From positions 14,082,032 through 14,146,031 of the forward strand of contig NC_080582.1 in NCBI RefSeq assembly GCF_029962835.1: DNA of 64,000 nucleotides, in the 5' to 3' direction. The DNA is from Magnolia sinica (Eukaryota; Streptophyta; Magnoliopsida; Magnoliales; Magnoliaceae). The notes beneath the pieces are model-generated. The model searched no databases. It saw nothing but the letters and a program-made list of their open reading frames with translations, and was not told the origin of the DNA. The position numbers and the translations under genes are program-made. Of this stretch, positions 34,901-46,617 are shown in pieces; position 1 is the stretch's first letter, and each line of letters opens with the position of its first letter.

Positions 34901-37402
34901 TGGTGCGTGAGGTGGGCTGAAACTAGCCCACGTTCTGGGCCTAGACTAGCCTCAAAACTGGGCTGAGATTAGACCCAATTCCAGTCAAAAGGGACTGGGC
35001 CGTGGTCAGTAAAGTTTGGGCTGCAATCTGGGCCTGACTTCAGCCTTGCTCCATCTCAAGTTGGGCCGCAGCTGACTTCAAATTCCAATGGGCCTCACTG
35101 TACAATGCAGCGGGCCGCACCTAAGATCAAAATGCACATGGGCCCCACCATATATACAGTGGGCCGAACTCTGGTCCAGATCTGTGGGCTGAGATCAACC
35201 TTAGTTGGGCTGTAATGTGGGCCATGGGCAGCCCCTATCATGAGCCACATTTTGGGCTGAGAACAGTCCTGGATTTGGGTTGAAATCAGCCCCAGTCCAG
35301 GCCTAAAATCAGGCCCAAGATTAAGTCCAGTTCGGGCCTTAGGCAAGGCCAAACTAGTGGCCCAATTTCCCATATTAATGAGCCCTTCAGACCCACACTA
35401 GGCTATTATTTTTGTATTATTGCCATTATTACTGTTAGGATTGTTAATATTAGTAAAGATTAGCCATTAGTAAATGATCTATACTAATATTAGTTATGGT
35501 AGTCAAGAATAAAATAAAATAATATAATATCATTGCTAAATACTAGTGTCTTGTTTTGTCACTCTTAAATATTATTATAAATAGTGGATTATAATGATAA
35601 TTATCATCGTAATGATTTTTAGTAGCATGTTAGCTAATATTAATACTGTCATTAATATTAATAATTAGCTTATAGTTACTAGGTTAGCATGGTAAATAAA
35701 TTTTACATTAATTAGCGTTCAAATCCCAGAAATATGAGCTTAGAACTAAAACTCTAGGATGAAAATCCTAATTTTACGTCAAAACCCTAAGATAAGTAAA
35801 TTCAAAACCCTAGGCCATGATCTTAAACCTAGGTAGTACGTAGAACTTGGATCTAATTGTACAAGTTCATGATTTTTGATAGGATACGATTCTAAGGGTG
35901 CAATTACTTAGCGACACTAGAAGGCGATTCAAAGTGTAAGGTGATGATTCTTCCCCTTGAGCTTTCCATCTTCTCATTAGCTTAAGTTATAGTTTTTATT
36001 TAAATTTATATTTGATATCTCTCTCTTATAATCACATGTGTTAGCTGGTGGAAATTGAATTGCTATATTGCCTGCTTAATGTTCATCTTGTATAATTGTT
36101 CATGGATTATTTGTGGATTGCTTATGGAACTTGAATTGGTACACCAGTGGAAAACCCCCACCTATATGTGTACACCCATACTTGGGATGTAACCCGACTG
36201 GTTGTGATATTAATGGACCTTCGGCTTAATGGTTATTGAATAATGATTTAAAGTAACCATTGATGTGGGCCCACCATCCAGGGTTGTTGTGTCCAACGGT
36301 TTTCAAGGATGGTCTTTTATCGCGTGGTTTTGATACTCGCCCTATGTGGCTTATTTTGACATCTGTCTGTGGCTTGTTTCGATATCGCCCTATGTGACTT
36401 TATTTTGGTATTTGCCTTATATGGGCTCGATGTTTTATACTGCGCAACCATGCGATGGTAAGCTCCATATGTTGTAATATGATTGACCACTAGTCGACGG
36501 TTTTCATTAAACATCCTAAGGTGGTAGCCTCATGGGCCGGGGATGGTGGTAATGGGACACTATGCCCGAGCCGTCGGCCTACGCTGGGCCATGTGCTCCC
36601 CGTAGTGACCTTGAGCTTACCTAAATTGGCTGATTGTAACTGGACTAATAACGGTTTGGCTAATCATGCATCCATAGCATGTTGGCGATGACGGGTGGCT
36701 AATCTGGATGTTGTAGCATGTGCCCTTAGGATCTTCGGGGTATTGTTTCGCTAGCTCCCAAACCACCGACTATCGACCCCTGTCTGACTGGATGATTTTC
36801 CCAGGTCGATGATTTGCATAGGTGACGAGCCCAAGTCCGGCTAAATGTGCATCCCCAAGCCGATGTGCATTCATGCATCCATGCATTTAAAAAGATTGCA
36901 TCATGTATTGTTTTGATTGCCTTATTGTTTTATAACTATGCTTACCTAATGCGGCGGTGTGTAATCTTGAGGGGAATTCACACTGAGCTGGCTACTCATC
37001 CATCAAATATACAACCGTACAGGTAGTACAGGTGGCCCCGTATATTGGTGAGGAGCAGGCTATGGTTGACAAGGGTGCATGATTCTATTTGCTAAGGGTT
37101 GCTACATGATTTTATAATTCAAGATTGTTGTAGTTTACCTTGTTTCACATGTAACATTATGTCATTTTGTATTCGTAAGAATGGGGACATTGGTTTGTAT
37201 AAGTCATTATGGGCAACCACTTGTATATTCTAAATGAAAATTTAGACTTCCCTTTTAGCTTACTTTTCCATTCTACGCTCATCTACTTACTCTGATAAGG
37301 AGAAAAAAAAATATACGTGAATTTGACCATCCTTTAAGGTTAACACTCAGGTTTTTGGGAAACGAGTCATATACTCGGGTCCTGAAAACACGGGGCGTTA
37401 CA
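31963..37402 (+). mobile_element. Long solo LTR with exact 5-bp TSD
   Basis: Starts TGTAACACCCCG and ends CGGGGCGTTACA, so the termini are near-perfect inverted repeats with TG..CA. The flanks are TAGAT at 31958-31962 and 37403-37407, an exact 5-bp duplication as left by LTR retrotransposon integrases. No internal direct repeat and no coding domain, hence a solo LTR of 5440 bp. It contains a purine-only stretch (about 34520-34605) and a decayed minisatellite of GGGCTGA..CAGCCCA units (34700-35370). Near 36975 is the phrase CACTGAGCTGGCTACTCATC, seen in complement at 1640. The 3' end is also related to both ends of the fold-back at 10397-13025. Confidence 0.75.
34700..35370. repeat. Degenerate GGGCTGAAATCAGCCC minisatellite
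   Basis: More than twenty units of 20-35 bases, each close to a self-complementary pair such as GGGCTGAAACTAGCCC, drifted in length and sequence. The frames across it are chance. Confidence 0.6.
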
Positions 37403-37989
37403 TAGATGGTGTGGATCTAACATACATATTATGGTGAAATTCTAGGAGGTTTTAAGGGTGAACATTACAACAACATTGTTTCTTTGGTGCCAAAATATAC
37501 AGATGGTTTGGATGTAGCTTATACAACATAATGGGTCCTGCAGTCTGGTGGGCCCTACATGGGTATCAAAACGAGTTCCTACTTATCCCCATTTATTTAT
37601 TTATTTTTTAGTATCATTATTTTTCTTGAGTCGAAGTCTAAATATCCTTATTAATAGGTTAGATGTCAAGTATAACAATATAGTGGCCCATTTGAATTTT
37701 CAATGGTGGACCTATAATCCACTACAGTATTGGTGTGATCCACCGTGACGCGTGTCAACCCTCAACACCATCAGTCAGATGCACCAATCCATGGTGGGCC
37801 TGGGACAAGTCAATATGTGGTTTGTGTGGGGCCATACCACACACAAAAGTTGAGGGGATTACTCTCCATTAAAACATTTATAATTATTTGTTGGGCCCAC
37901 CAAGGCGTGGATCACAAATCCAGCCCATCCATTATGTGTGTCCCACTTGGTTAAGGGGTCAGGCCAAGTTTCAGATGCATCCAAATTTC

Positions 37990-38460
37990 AAGCGGACCCA
38001 GCAAGTGCTTTTGGTCTCTGAGTTGTACAAATAGTTTAAAGGAGATCAAAGTTACATGGGTCCCATAATGATATATTTATTATGTCTACACTATTTGTCT
38101 ATTTTTAGAGATTATTTTAAAGCATTATTTGAGGAATAAATCATATCCAAAGATTATCTGGACCATACCACAAATAGCAATGGAGATAACAATATATAGG
38201 GCCCACATAATGTTTATTGTCGATCCAATCTGTTCATTCGGTCACAAGGACCTGAATTAAGAGGAAAATCAAATTTCATATTGATCCAAACTTTTGTGAC
38301 CCCAAGAAGGGTGACAATGGTAGACGTTCAATCCCCTGCTGCTTTTTGCAGCGTGGACCACCTGATAGTTAGATCTGTCTTATTCCTCCTCTCAAGCCTT
38401 GGAACGAACTCACCCAATGGGTGGACGGTTTGGATATAATAATACATACCTCATGATCAG
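37990..38460. mobile_element. MITE-like block (same family as 40264)
   Basis: GAGTTGTACAAATAGTTTAA, AAAGTTACATGGGTCCCATA and ATATTTATTATGTCTACACT match the 40350-40430 block. The right end is near CATACCTCATGATC. Termini not resolved; non-coding. Confidence 0.45.
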
Positions 38461-39097
38461 CACTACATTATTTATTTATTTATTTATTTTTATAATTATT
38501 TTATTTTATATGATTTTAGATGGTGTGGGCCACCTGAGTTTTGTGTACGCTGATTTTTTTGGGGTATCCCACTTTTCAAAGGGGACCTATCAAATGCATG
38601 GTGTGGATGTCTGACCTACATCACAGTGGGACCAGTGGTGGGGCCCACCTTCCTCCAGCATCAGCAGCAGACGCTGCTTGCTGCAGCATCCGACGCTGAC
38701 AGCAACAGCGTCAATGCTGTTGTTGTTTAAAAAAAAATTTGTAGTTTTTTAAATATGGAGCCCACAGCAGGACGATCCAGTCCGTCTGCTAGGTTCTACG
38801 GCCCGGGACAGATGTAACAAGCCCAAATTCAATATATTTTGACGTGCAGAAACATTTTAGTGGGCCCTAACAGATTTTAACAGTTAATATCATTATTTTC
38901 TATGATGTGGCCCGCTAGAGATTTCTATTGGTTTCATTTTTTGTCTCAATGCCTAAATTGAGCTGGGAAATTTAATGGATGGCGTGGATTGAATATATAC
39001 ATCATTGTTGGGGCCTGTTGTGGACCCACACCTCCTCCCTTCTATTTCTCTCAAACGGGCGGCAGGGGCGTCTGGACGCTGCAGCAAGCAACGTCCA

Positions 39098-39098
<1 letters not shown>

Positions 39099-39130
<32 letters not shown>
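39099..39130. repeat. (CT)n microsatellite
   Basis: About 14 CT units followed by a T-run. The ORFs crossing it on both strands are low-complexity artefacts. Confidence 0.85.
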
Positions 39131-39132
<2 letters not shown>

Positions 39133-40263
39133 CTTTTTTTTTAACATGTGGTGTGTATGCACGTGTGTGCATGTGTGTGTTTGGCCAGCCCAATGGCCTC
39201 ACTTTGGGCAGTTTAGATGGCCTACAAAATTCTAGTGGGGCCCACTATAAATGGTCCCACATAAAGTGTATAAATAATTATTTTTATTATTAATATTTTT
39301 ATATGTAATTTTCCATGAATCCACACCATTAAACACATCATTATCATCATATCATCACCATTTTTTTATCATCTTTTTATATATACTCTCCTATGTATCT
39401 ACACCATTGATCACATCATTATCATCAAATAATTACTACTAATAATCATCCAAATAATCAAAAAGAAAACATACCAAGAGTGAAGTGGGTGTACTCACCT
39501 TGATGAATTAGATGGATGGTTGGAGATGGATGGAAGGGATGGGATTGATAGAGTTGATGGCCCACCAAGATCACTCCTCTTTCTCTCATGTGTAGAAAAA
39601 ATGGTGAAATGCTAAGGGATGGAGGTGTATTTATAGAGAAATGGATAAACTTTTGGTTAAGTTAGGCTAATGTAATTAATATTAGTTTAGGCTAGGATTA
39701 TGATAATTAATTTATGATGTATAATTAATGGTGGATTAAAGAGACATGAAGATAATATGGTGTGATGATTTCATACATGAGGTGTGGCATGGAGGAGAGT
39801 TGACTTGAGGTGTACATGAGAGATGGGAGTATGGGTGTGTGACATCACACACATGGGTAGAGATTCTCTCACCTATATGTGGCATGTGCATGTGTGTATA
39901 GCATGTGTTGTGCACATGTGTGGAATAGAGTACATGGCGCCTTGCGCACATGATATACTAACGATTCTTTACGACGTATCTCACTAACGGAGTATCGTAC
40001 CGACGCACGGGTGGTACCTCCATGATCGCGACGACGGGGCAGTTGATATGAGATAGGTTTCGGGGTCTTAGGGTTCCGGTCAGTTGGGTGTGTACTATGC
40101 TTGGCTAGTCTAGGTTTGGCCAAGGGGGTCGATCATCGTGTATAAGAGCATAGAAAGTCGTACAGAATAGACGGGGTCTTACGCTCTTGCTCTGATATTT
40201 TCGTGTTTTTATTTTTTTAAAAAAAAAACTTTGAGCTTAGAAGTTGACGGGGTTGCGTAGCGA

Positions 40264-40880
40264 AGAAGCGGATTGGCTGGAGTACCTCACACTAACTATA
40301 TCACTGCTGTAGGTACGTGTCGTACGAAGACGAGCACTGACGCTCCTCGAGCTCCGTGTTGTACGAACGGTTCAAGGAGATCAAAGTTACATGGGCCCCA
40401 TAATGATGTATTTATTATATCTACACCGTTCATCTATTTTTAGATATCATTTTAGAGCATGATGCAAAAGATGAATCATATCCAAAGATCATCTGTACCA
40501 CACCATAAATAGCAGCGGAGATAATGATTTTCACCGTTAAATAATTTTTAAGGCCCACCATAACATTTATTTTACATCTAATCTGTTCATAAGGTCAAAA
40601 ATACCTAAATGAAGAGGAAAAACAAATTTCATATTGATCCAAAACTTCTCTGACCCCAAAAAGGGTTTCAATGGTAGACGTTCAATCCCTCACTGGTTTT
40701 TGCTGTGTGGTCCACTTGATAGTTAGATCTGTCTTATTATTTATCCCAAGCCTTAAGACGATCTCGCCAAATGGATGGACGATTTGGATATAACACATAT
40801 CATGGTAGGCCCAAGGAACATTAACCAGTAGCACCTCTTTACTAGCGGCGTCAGTAAGCAATATGCATGCCACGCGAATT
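40264..40880 (+). mobile_element. MITE (GAAGCGGATTGG family)
   Basis: Begins GAAGCGGATTGGCTGGAGTA and carries CTCCTCGAGCTCCGTGTTGT, the inverted form of the right end of the 18826-19438 copy. The right terminus is not clear. It lies beyond the solo LTR, in the remaining hAT DNA. Confidence 0.5.
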
Positions 40881-40886
40881 GCCAAA

Positions 40887-41560
40887 GGGAAGCGGATTGG
40901 GTACAGCCCCGGCAACACCTAGCTGTGGGGCCCACCGTGATGTATAATTTTTATCCACGCTGTCCATCCATTTTGAAAAATCATTTTATGTGATGAGCCT
41001 AAAATGGGACAGAATGAATGCCCACGTGAACCACACCATAGGAAATAGTGGGGACCGACTGCCTAGTGATAAAAACCTCTCGGGGGCCACAAAAGTTTTG
41101 GATCAAGCTCATGTGTATGTGGTCCACCTGAGATTTGTATCTACTTCATTATTGGGCCATGCGCTCAAATGAGTTGGCAAAAAGGATGGACCGTGTAGAT
41201 ATACAGCACATACATTGAGGTGGGCCCATGGTTAGGGTCCCACCCACATCCCTATCCTTGGAAAACTTGCTAGGTCCACTGTATTGTTTTGTTAATCCTT
41301 CGAACCGTCAATAAGGTGTCATAAACTTGGAGGAACAAAAAAAAAAAAAAAATTTCAGTTTGAACCAAAACTTATGTGGCCCACCATAAGTTTTCAATGG
41401 TCAATCACCACTGATTCCTATGGCATGGTCCACATAAGATTGGGATCAACTTCATTTGTGGGATTGTGCATTAAAATGATCCAGAAAAATGGATTGACAG
41501 ACATGGATATACAACACATTAAAATGGGCTCCATTAAATGAAAACTTATTACATAATGCA
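40887..41560 (+). mobile_element. MITE-like repeat (GGAAGCGGATTGGG start)
   Basis: Begins GGAAGCGGATTGGGTACAGC and runs into GGGGCCCACCGTGATGTATA. It is built of alternating phrases on GTGGTCCAC and CCATAAG in both directions, as in other hairpin MITEs here. Right end not resolved. Confidence 0.4.
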
Positions 41561-41757
41561 TTCATTTTGTAATTTTTTAATTCCTAAATATGCAAATATG
41601 TGTATTTAGGCATGTCCTGGAGTTTCAATGAAAAATTTCACTATTTTCTCCATGTTTTCCCCATGTTTTCTTGCATTTCTGGTTATCGGCGATAACGATA
41701 TAATATCTTTATCTCCGACCAGTGAAACTTGTAGAGATACCGACAACTCGAACACTG

Positions 41758-42437
41758 CCTGTAACAATGGGGTCCCCGGGTATATATACCTATGGGTAGA
41801 GAGGATCGTGTCGAAAAATCTCAGTACGATTCACTCAATCACGTAGATCTTGTAATTGTGTAGATATTATACATAATCTGCGAGTCGTGTAGCGTATCGT
41901 GTCTTAATGGCGCGTACCCTTAGGTGAGATCTTCAGTCACATTCGCGTTTGGGTAATTTCCCGGTTCGGCATTCAAGGCATCTGCATCGGAGTTTGGTCT
42001 CACTCTATGTCGACCCTGAGGCCGAGTACCAATATCCGGAGCTAGTGGAATAACTAGCCTTGGACTCGGATGCACACGTAGCTCAGCAGTTCGTCAAACA
42101 AAAATTGTAGCCCGGTTACCAACATCAGACTCGGTTGATCTTCAAATAGAGATGACGATGAGGACGGGGATGAGGGCTCAGCTCGGCCAACCATCTTCGG
42201 AAGAAGGTGCGGATGATGACGAGGGCGAAGGCTCAGCTAATAATCCTGGGAAGAAGGTGAGAACTAGGCCAACTCTCCTCGGCCCGGCGAGGACGAGGAT
42301 GATGGCGAGGACGAAGGTTCGGCCTGACAGTTCCTCAAAACAAGATGAGGACAAGTTCCCCTTCCGAACCCATTTAATAGCTCGGACGGCTCGAACCAGC
42401 CAACCCTCATCGGCCTTATTCAAATTTTCCCATAATA
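41758..42437 (-). repeat. Tat 3' LTR, piece 3 (U3 and TATA)
   Basis: Closely similar over about 680 bases to 53730-54415, including GGGTATATATACC (TATA region), GGTGAGATCTTCAGTCACAT and GCCAACCCTCATCGGCC. It ends CCCATAATA, with TA in place of the terminal CA seen at 54415. Confidence 0.85.
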
Positions 42438-42440
42438 GAA

Positions 42441-42453
42441 ACCCCCTACTCTT
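42441..42453 (-). other. Polypurine tract of the Tat element
   Basis: Minus strand AAGAGTAGGGGGT, three bases from the 3' LTR, in the position where plus-strand DNA synthesis is primed in LTR retrotransposons. Confidence 0.6.
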
Positions 42454-42872
42454 GTAGTCCGAGCCCGGCCTCGAGAGTAAATACATGGGGAAATGGAACG
42501 ATGCCTTCGCATCCTAGCTCATGATGTCGATTGGGATAATTGGGGCGCAATTAATGCGATACATACACCTCAGATCTCGTATGTGGTACGATGACCATAT
42601 CCCTACAGCTTCCGTCCCTTCGGCGATTGACGCGTGGCGACGGTTATGATTTGCAATCGCCGAGATGAAGGAAACAGTGCCACGTGTCCATGGAGGGGCG
42701 AGGAGTCGCCTATACCATTAATGGCATTAAATGCTAAAATGGCTCTGAGATCAAAGTGTTGGCTCAAATGTATCACGGCCCTTCACGTGTCCCTTGGTAT
42801 CAGGGATGAGACCCCTTGGTGTCAGGGATGAGATCCCTCAACTCCAGAGACGTCTGATTATAATGATGACAA

Positions 42873-42896
42873 TGACGTAAAGGCAAACTATATAAG
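42873..42896 (+). promoter_or_regulatory. Promoter of the antisense ORF
   Basis: TATATAAG at 42889-42896, preceded by a TGACGTAA bZIP-type site (about 42873-42880) and followed by a CT-rich leader (GCTCTCACATCTCTCGTCTTC). An upstream 13-codon ORF begins at 43113, out of frame with the main ATG at 43148. This shows that the extra ORF has, or had, its own pol II promoter, independent of the LTRs. Confidence 0.6.
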
Positions 42897-43147
42897 CCTT
42901 TCCTGCCCTCGCTCTCACATCTCTCGTCTTCTTCTCTTTTGAATCACCCCTACCGAAAATCACCTTCGGCAGGAAATCACCCCCTGCCGGAAATCGCCCT
43001 CCCCCGGAAAGAAGATTTTCACTGCCAGATAAAGGGTTCCAAACCATCGGAGAAGGGATTTTAATTAAAAGATTAGGAGGAAACTCTGCCGGAGCGAGTC
43101 GTTTTCAATACAATGAGTCTTCCATTACTAAAGCTTTTCCTTTCATT

Positions 43148-45556
43148 ATGTTGAGCAACTCTGATGAGATTGAATTTCGAGGAGCAGGGAATGACTCTAA
43201 GCCAGAGACTACCGCCTCAAGGTCCAAGGACTCTGAAGGCCCTTTCGAAGTTCTTCCGCTATTCCCCTCAGTCGGGAGAACTGCAGGCTCGAGGGACGAA
43301 CGCCGAGGCAAGAAGCCAAAGCAGGTGCTTAGAGATCCCGTAGGACGTTCGAAGGCCGACCCATCAGGAGGCAGGCCAAAGGCGTTGGTCCCTGGGGGCT
43401 CGGTGTTGGTTGAGTCTAAGATGGCCCAAATCCGTGAAGACTACTGGATTCCGGACTCGGTGCACATCTGAGCTCCTTCTCCCACCGATTAGGCGGGTTG
43501 CCCTGCTGAGGGGGAGATTTATATATTCATCGGTGCCCTCCAGTGTGGGCTCCAACTTCCCATCCATCCATTTGTGCGCGACCTGACTGCATGATTAAAT
43601 ATGGCCCCGAGCCAGTTTGTCCCGAATGTCTGGCGCATCCTTGTCTCCACATTCATCATCTGGCATCGAGTGAAGAGCCAGAGGCTGACGCCGGAGGAGT
43701 TTTTGTATCTGTATATGGCCAAGTTCGATAGGAACGATCCATCTTGGTACTACTTCTCCACCAGACCCCCATGTATTCCTGGACTAGTAACCCAGCTCCC
43801 TTCCTCTAATAAAGACTGGAAGGGGAAATGGTTCTAGGCCTTGGGATAATGGGAGGCCCTGGCCTCTGAGTTAAGTAGACTGCGGACTCGGATTCCCACT
43901 AGGTTTGCGAATTCAAGTCAGGCATCTTTCATCTTATCGTACTTTGCATGTCTGACTTATCCTTCTATTCTTTAACTCACACTTTACTTCTTCTGTAGCC
44001 CAACCGAAGGGGACCCCTGACCTCAGTCCCCTCTAGAAGAATCAAGTAGCCCGAGCTTGGGTGCTCGCTGAGGAGAAGTGCGTTTGGTTCGATCTTATCA
44101 ACGGGTCGAACCTAGTATCGTTTGGCTTCTGTAGGCTCCAACCTACTCCTTTTGCTCTTGGTAAGTGGGGTAAGGATCTATCTGTCAACCTTCAGTAACC
44201 TTCGATTAGGTTTTCACCTTGGACTGGTTTCCTTTCTTTTTACACAGGGATGGAGGCAAGTGGCTCGAAGAGGAGACGGCCAGTTGTACCACATCCTCCG
44301 ATAGACATCATCATCTCAAGTGAGCTGGGGGCAAAGGCAGGCAGGTCGAAGAAGAGAAAGACCTCTGAAGCTGAACTTGCTCAAGTTTCAGTCGCGACCT
44401 CGGCCGAGGTCACACCTACCATGGCCCCTTTCGAACCCGTACCCACCTCAGCTCCAAGCCCTGCTCCTGAAACACGAGCTCCCGAAGCTCTTGTCAGGGT
44501 TGAGCCCATCACCATCTTAACACCGTCTCTGGAGGAACAAGCCCTCGAGGTTCCTCTCTCGAGTCCCCTCAAGAGGGAGATGGTCGGGGAGAGCCCTGAT
44601 GCCAACGCCCCCGCACGGTCTGAGGCCCACCATACTGCTGTCGAAGCCACAGCTACGCTTGAGGCGACCGCCTAGACCTCTATAACTAGCGAATTTGGAG
44701 GGACTCCGAACCTCACTCCAAAGACTCAGCCCCTCAGTTATCACATGGCCCTACTGAACCCTTAGGCGGCGAAGCACGTGCCAGAGTCGAGGATAACCGA
44801 CACTCTTTCTCGGAACTACGTCGAGTTCCAGAATGACTTCATGGCACTCTGCTATCAGTCACTGCTGATGATGGGGCAGTAAAAGAGAGGTTGAAGGAGG
44901 TGGATCTGCTCAAAGCAGAGGGGGCCAAGTTTGTGGTGGAGAACGCAAAGCAAGATGCGCTGAGAGTCGAGCTCGAAGTGCGGAGAGCTGAGCTTGACAA
45001 GCTACTGGACGCGGGCCGGGCCAGGGAGTCAGCTCTTTAAGGCAAGGTCAATGAACTTCAAGCTCGCTTGGACATCGCGGACCCTAAAATCCAGCGTTTG
45101 CGCGAGGCTAATGAAAACCTGGAGTTCAGGTCCACGGAGGCCGAATCGGCGCTCGAGGAAGCGAAGGACCGGCTCACAATGGAGCGGCGAATGGTTGAGG
45201 ACCGGCTGTCTCAATAGCGCATTGTCCTTGGAGCTGCGGCCTCTGCTAATTGGGTGAAACTACAGGAGGAGCTCGAGGCTCTAGCAGCTTCGCAGATTAT
45301 TGCAGCCGAATCCGAGTATAAGGAGTCAGCCGAGAGGGCCTAAGAGTTGGACAAAGTCTACCTTTTCGGCTACCATACTGGCTTCGACACTTGTCTTGAT
45401 GAGGTTTGTAGGCTTCATCCAACGGTCAATCTAGACGCTCTCGCCATGGACAAGGTCGGGGAAGCCAAGACTGCGAATGCCCCTCCTGCCGTCGAAGCTG
45501 TGCCTGACGCTCAGCCCCCTAGCTCCACGGCCGGGCCCTCTACTCGGGGGGAATGA
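43148..45556 (+). pseudogene. Antisense extra ORF of the Tat element (Transposase_28-like)
   Basis: Lies opposite to gag-pol, between integrase and the 3' LTR. The central part has the conserved block of the putative gypsy-type transposon family (PF04195): PIHPFVRDLTA, LNMAPSQFVPNVWRILVSTF, FDRNDPSWYYFSTRP and LPSSNKDWKGKWF (about 43556-43836). Likely introns are 43903-43998 (acceptor TTCTGTAG) and 44161-44247 (GTAAGTGG to TTTTTACACAG). The third exon has a basic nuclear-localisation-like run (GSKRRRP, GRSKKRK), a Pro/Ala/Glu-rich linker, a long coiled coil (about 44870-45330) and the conserved tail YHTGFDTCLDEVCRLHP. At least six stops interrupt it. The molecular role of this family is not established. 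Confidence 0.75.
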
Positions 45557-46009
45557 GATGTTTTATGTTTCTCCCCCCTTTTTATGTAAATTTATGAACT
45601 TATACGAATAGATGATGGTTTTTTGTATTCCTCAATAGAGGGCGTGTTCTCGTGAGCTGATTGTTGTGATGATCTGTTGGTGTTAATAGCTGATCCATGA
45701 GGGGGTCAATTTCCTACGAATGGTGTGTGTCCTTTAGTCGATTCTGTAGATTTGTGATTATATGGCGAGCCGACCCCTTTAGGGAATCAGGTTGCCTGTT
45801 GGCTTTTCCTCCGCGTATGGGCGATCCCTCAGTAGATTTTCGGGGGTTTAACGTCTCGACCCCTTCTTTAAGGGATCGGTCCGTTGACTTCTGCTTATGA
45901 GAAGTAATTTTTAATGTAGACAGCCTGAGATGAATTGCTACGAAAGAAACTTTTATTGATGGCCTTAACAAGCTTGTCGCTCTGAGCGGTACATTTATTG
46001 AGGGCCTTC
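45557..46009. other. Spacer between antisense ORF and integrase
   Basis: About 450 bases where the two convergent genes end. TTTATGTAAATTTATGAACT after 45570 could serve as a plant polyadenylation region for the antisense transcript. Frames across 45697-45971 show no domain. Confidence 0.4.
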
Positions 46010-46606
46010 AATGGCTAATAGATTTTTACTGATAGTAGATCTTCAAATGCTCGGCATTCCAGGGGTGAGGGAGCTGACCCCCTTTGAGGTCATCCAAGTG
46101 GTAGGAACCTGGCCGGGTCGATCTGACCACGCAGTAAGGCCCTTCCCAGTTGGATCCGAGTGTCTAGCTCCAGGCTCGGTAGTTTTCTGGAAGACGTGGC
46201 GGAGGACGAGATCTCCTGATTGGAACCGCCTTATCGTGACTATGGAGTTACAGAATCGTTCTGCTTGCTAATGCCGATCGGCGACTTGGAGTCTGACAAC
46301 CTCCCTAGTTTCTTCTAGCAGGTCGAGATTTGCTATGATTTACTTTGCGTTCTGATTCTTCTGGTAGCTTTTGACCTGAGCCATTGGGAGGCCAATCTCG
46401 ACTGGGACAATCGCCTCTGAGCCGTAAGATAGCAAAAAGGGAGTCTTCCCAGTAGAAGACTGAGCTGTGGTTCGATAAGCCTAAAGGACAAACGAAAGTT
46501 CTTTGGCCCATACCCCTTTTGCTTTTTCCGGTTTCATCTTCAGATGATGCTTAATGACTTTTTTTTACAGCCTCCACCTGTCCATTGGACTGCGGATGCT
46601 GAGGCG
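46010..46606 (-). pseudogene. Tat integrase, C-terminal half
   Basis: Continues the integrase split by the solo LTR. It reads SPQHPQSNGQVEAV at once after the joint (last part of the catalytic core, with the Glu), then TTAQSSTGKTPFLLSYGSEA, VEIGLPMAQVKSYQ and the C-terminal motif SGDLVLRHVFQKT, TGKGLTAWSDRPG. Several frame changes and stops are present. Rejoining with 48553 onward restores the colinear integrase order, which proves the interruption. Confidence 0.75.
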
Positions 46607-46617
46607 AGGAATAATAA

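Larger units (their letters stand above)
28434..40183 (-). mobile_element. Long solo LTR, minus strand, holding another LTR
   Basis: The left end TGTCACGCCCC is the complement of a GGGGCGTGACA 3' terminus. The right end GGGGTCTTACG is the complement of a start like CGTAAGACCCC, compare TGTAAGCCCCG at 22171. Five-base flanks are CTCTC and CTCTT, 4 of 5 matching. Removing 31963-37402 leaves about 6.3 kb without coding domains. A minus-strand TATA box lies near 39630-39642 (CTCTATAAATAC), with a CT-rich leader and a splice-donor-like GGTGAGTA near 39500. This is the arrangement of an LTR promoter. Confidence 0.55.
27988..41757. mobile_element. hAT-type element with large nested inserts
   Basis: Termini are CGGTGTTCGTGTTGTTGA on the left and, reverse-complemented, CAGTGTTCGAGTTGTCGG on the right. 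The 8-bp flanks are CTTGTAAC (27980-27987) and CCTGTAAC (41758-41765), one mismatch. The C[AG]GTG start and 8-bp duplication indicate hAT. Near the left end, repeats of GGCGATA / TATCGCC / CGATATT recur (28010-28170), with similar phrases near 41690. No transposase is visible. Most of its length is the solo LTR 28434-40183 and MITEs. Confidence 0.65.

Noticed and set aside
31963..37402. DNA transposon with TIRs TGTAACACCCCG
   Set aside because: The 5-bp exact TSD, TG..CA ends and absence of a transposase fit a solo LTR better; the inverted ends alone do not decide it.
42152..42457. 101-codon plus-strand ORF, with a 117-codon minus-strand ORF in the other LTR (54120-54473)
   Set aside because: Both lie in the LTR U3 region with repeated GATGACGAGG phrases; open on both strands in both LTRs by composition and without domain.
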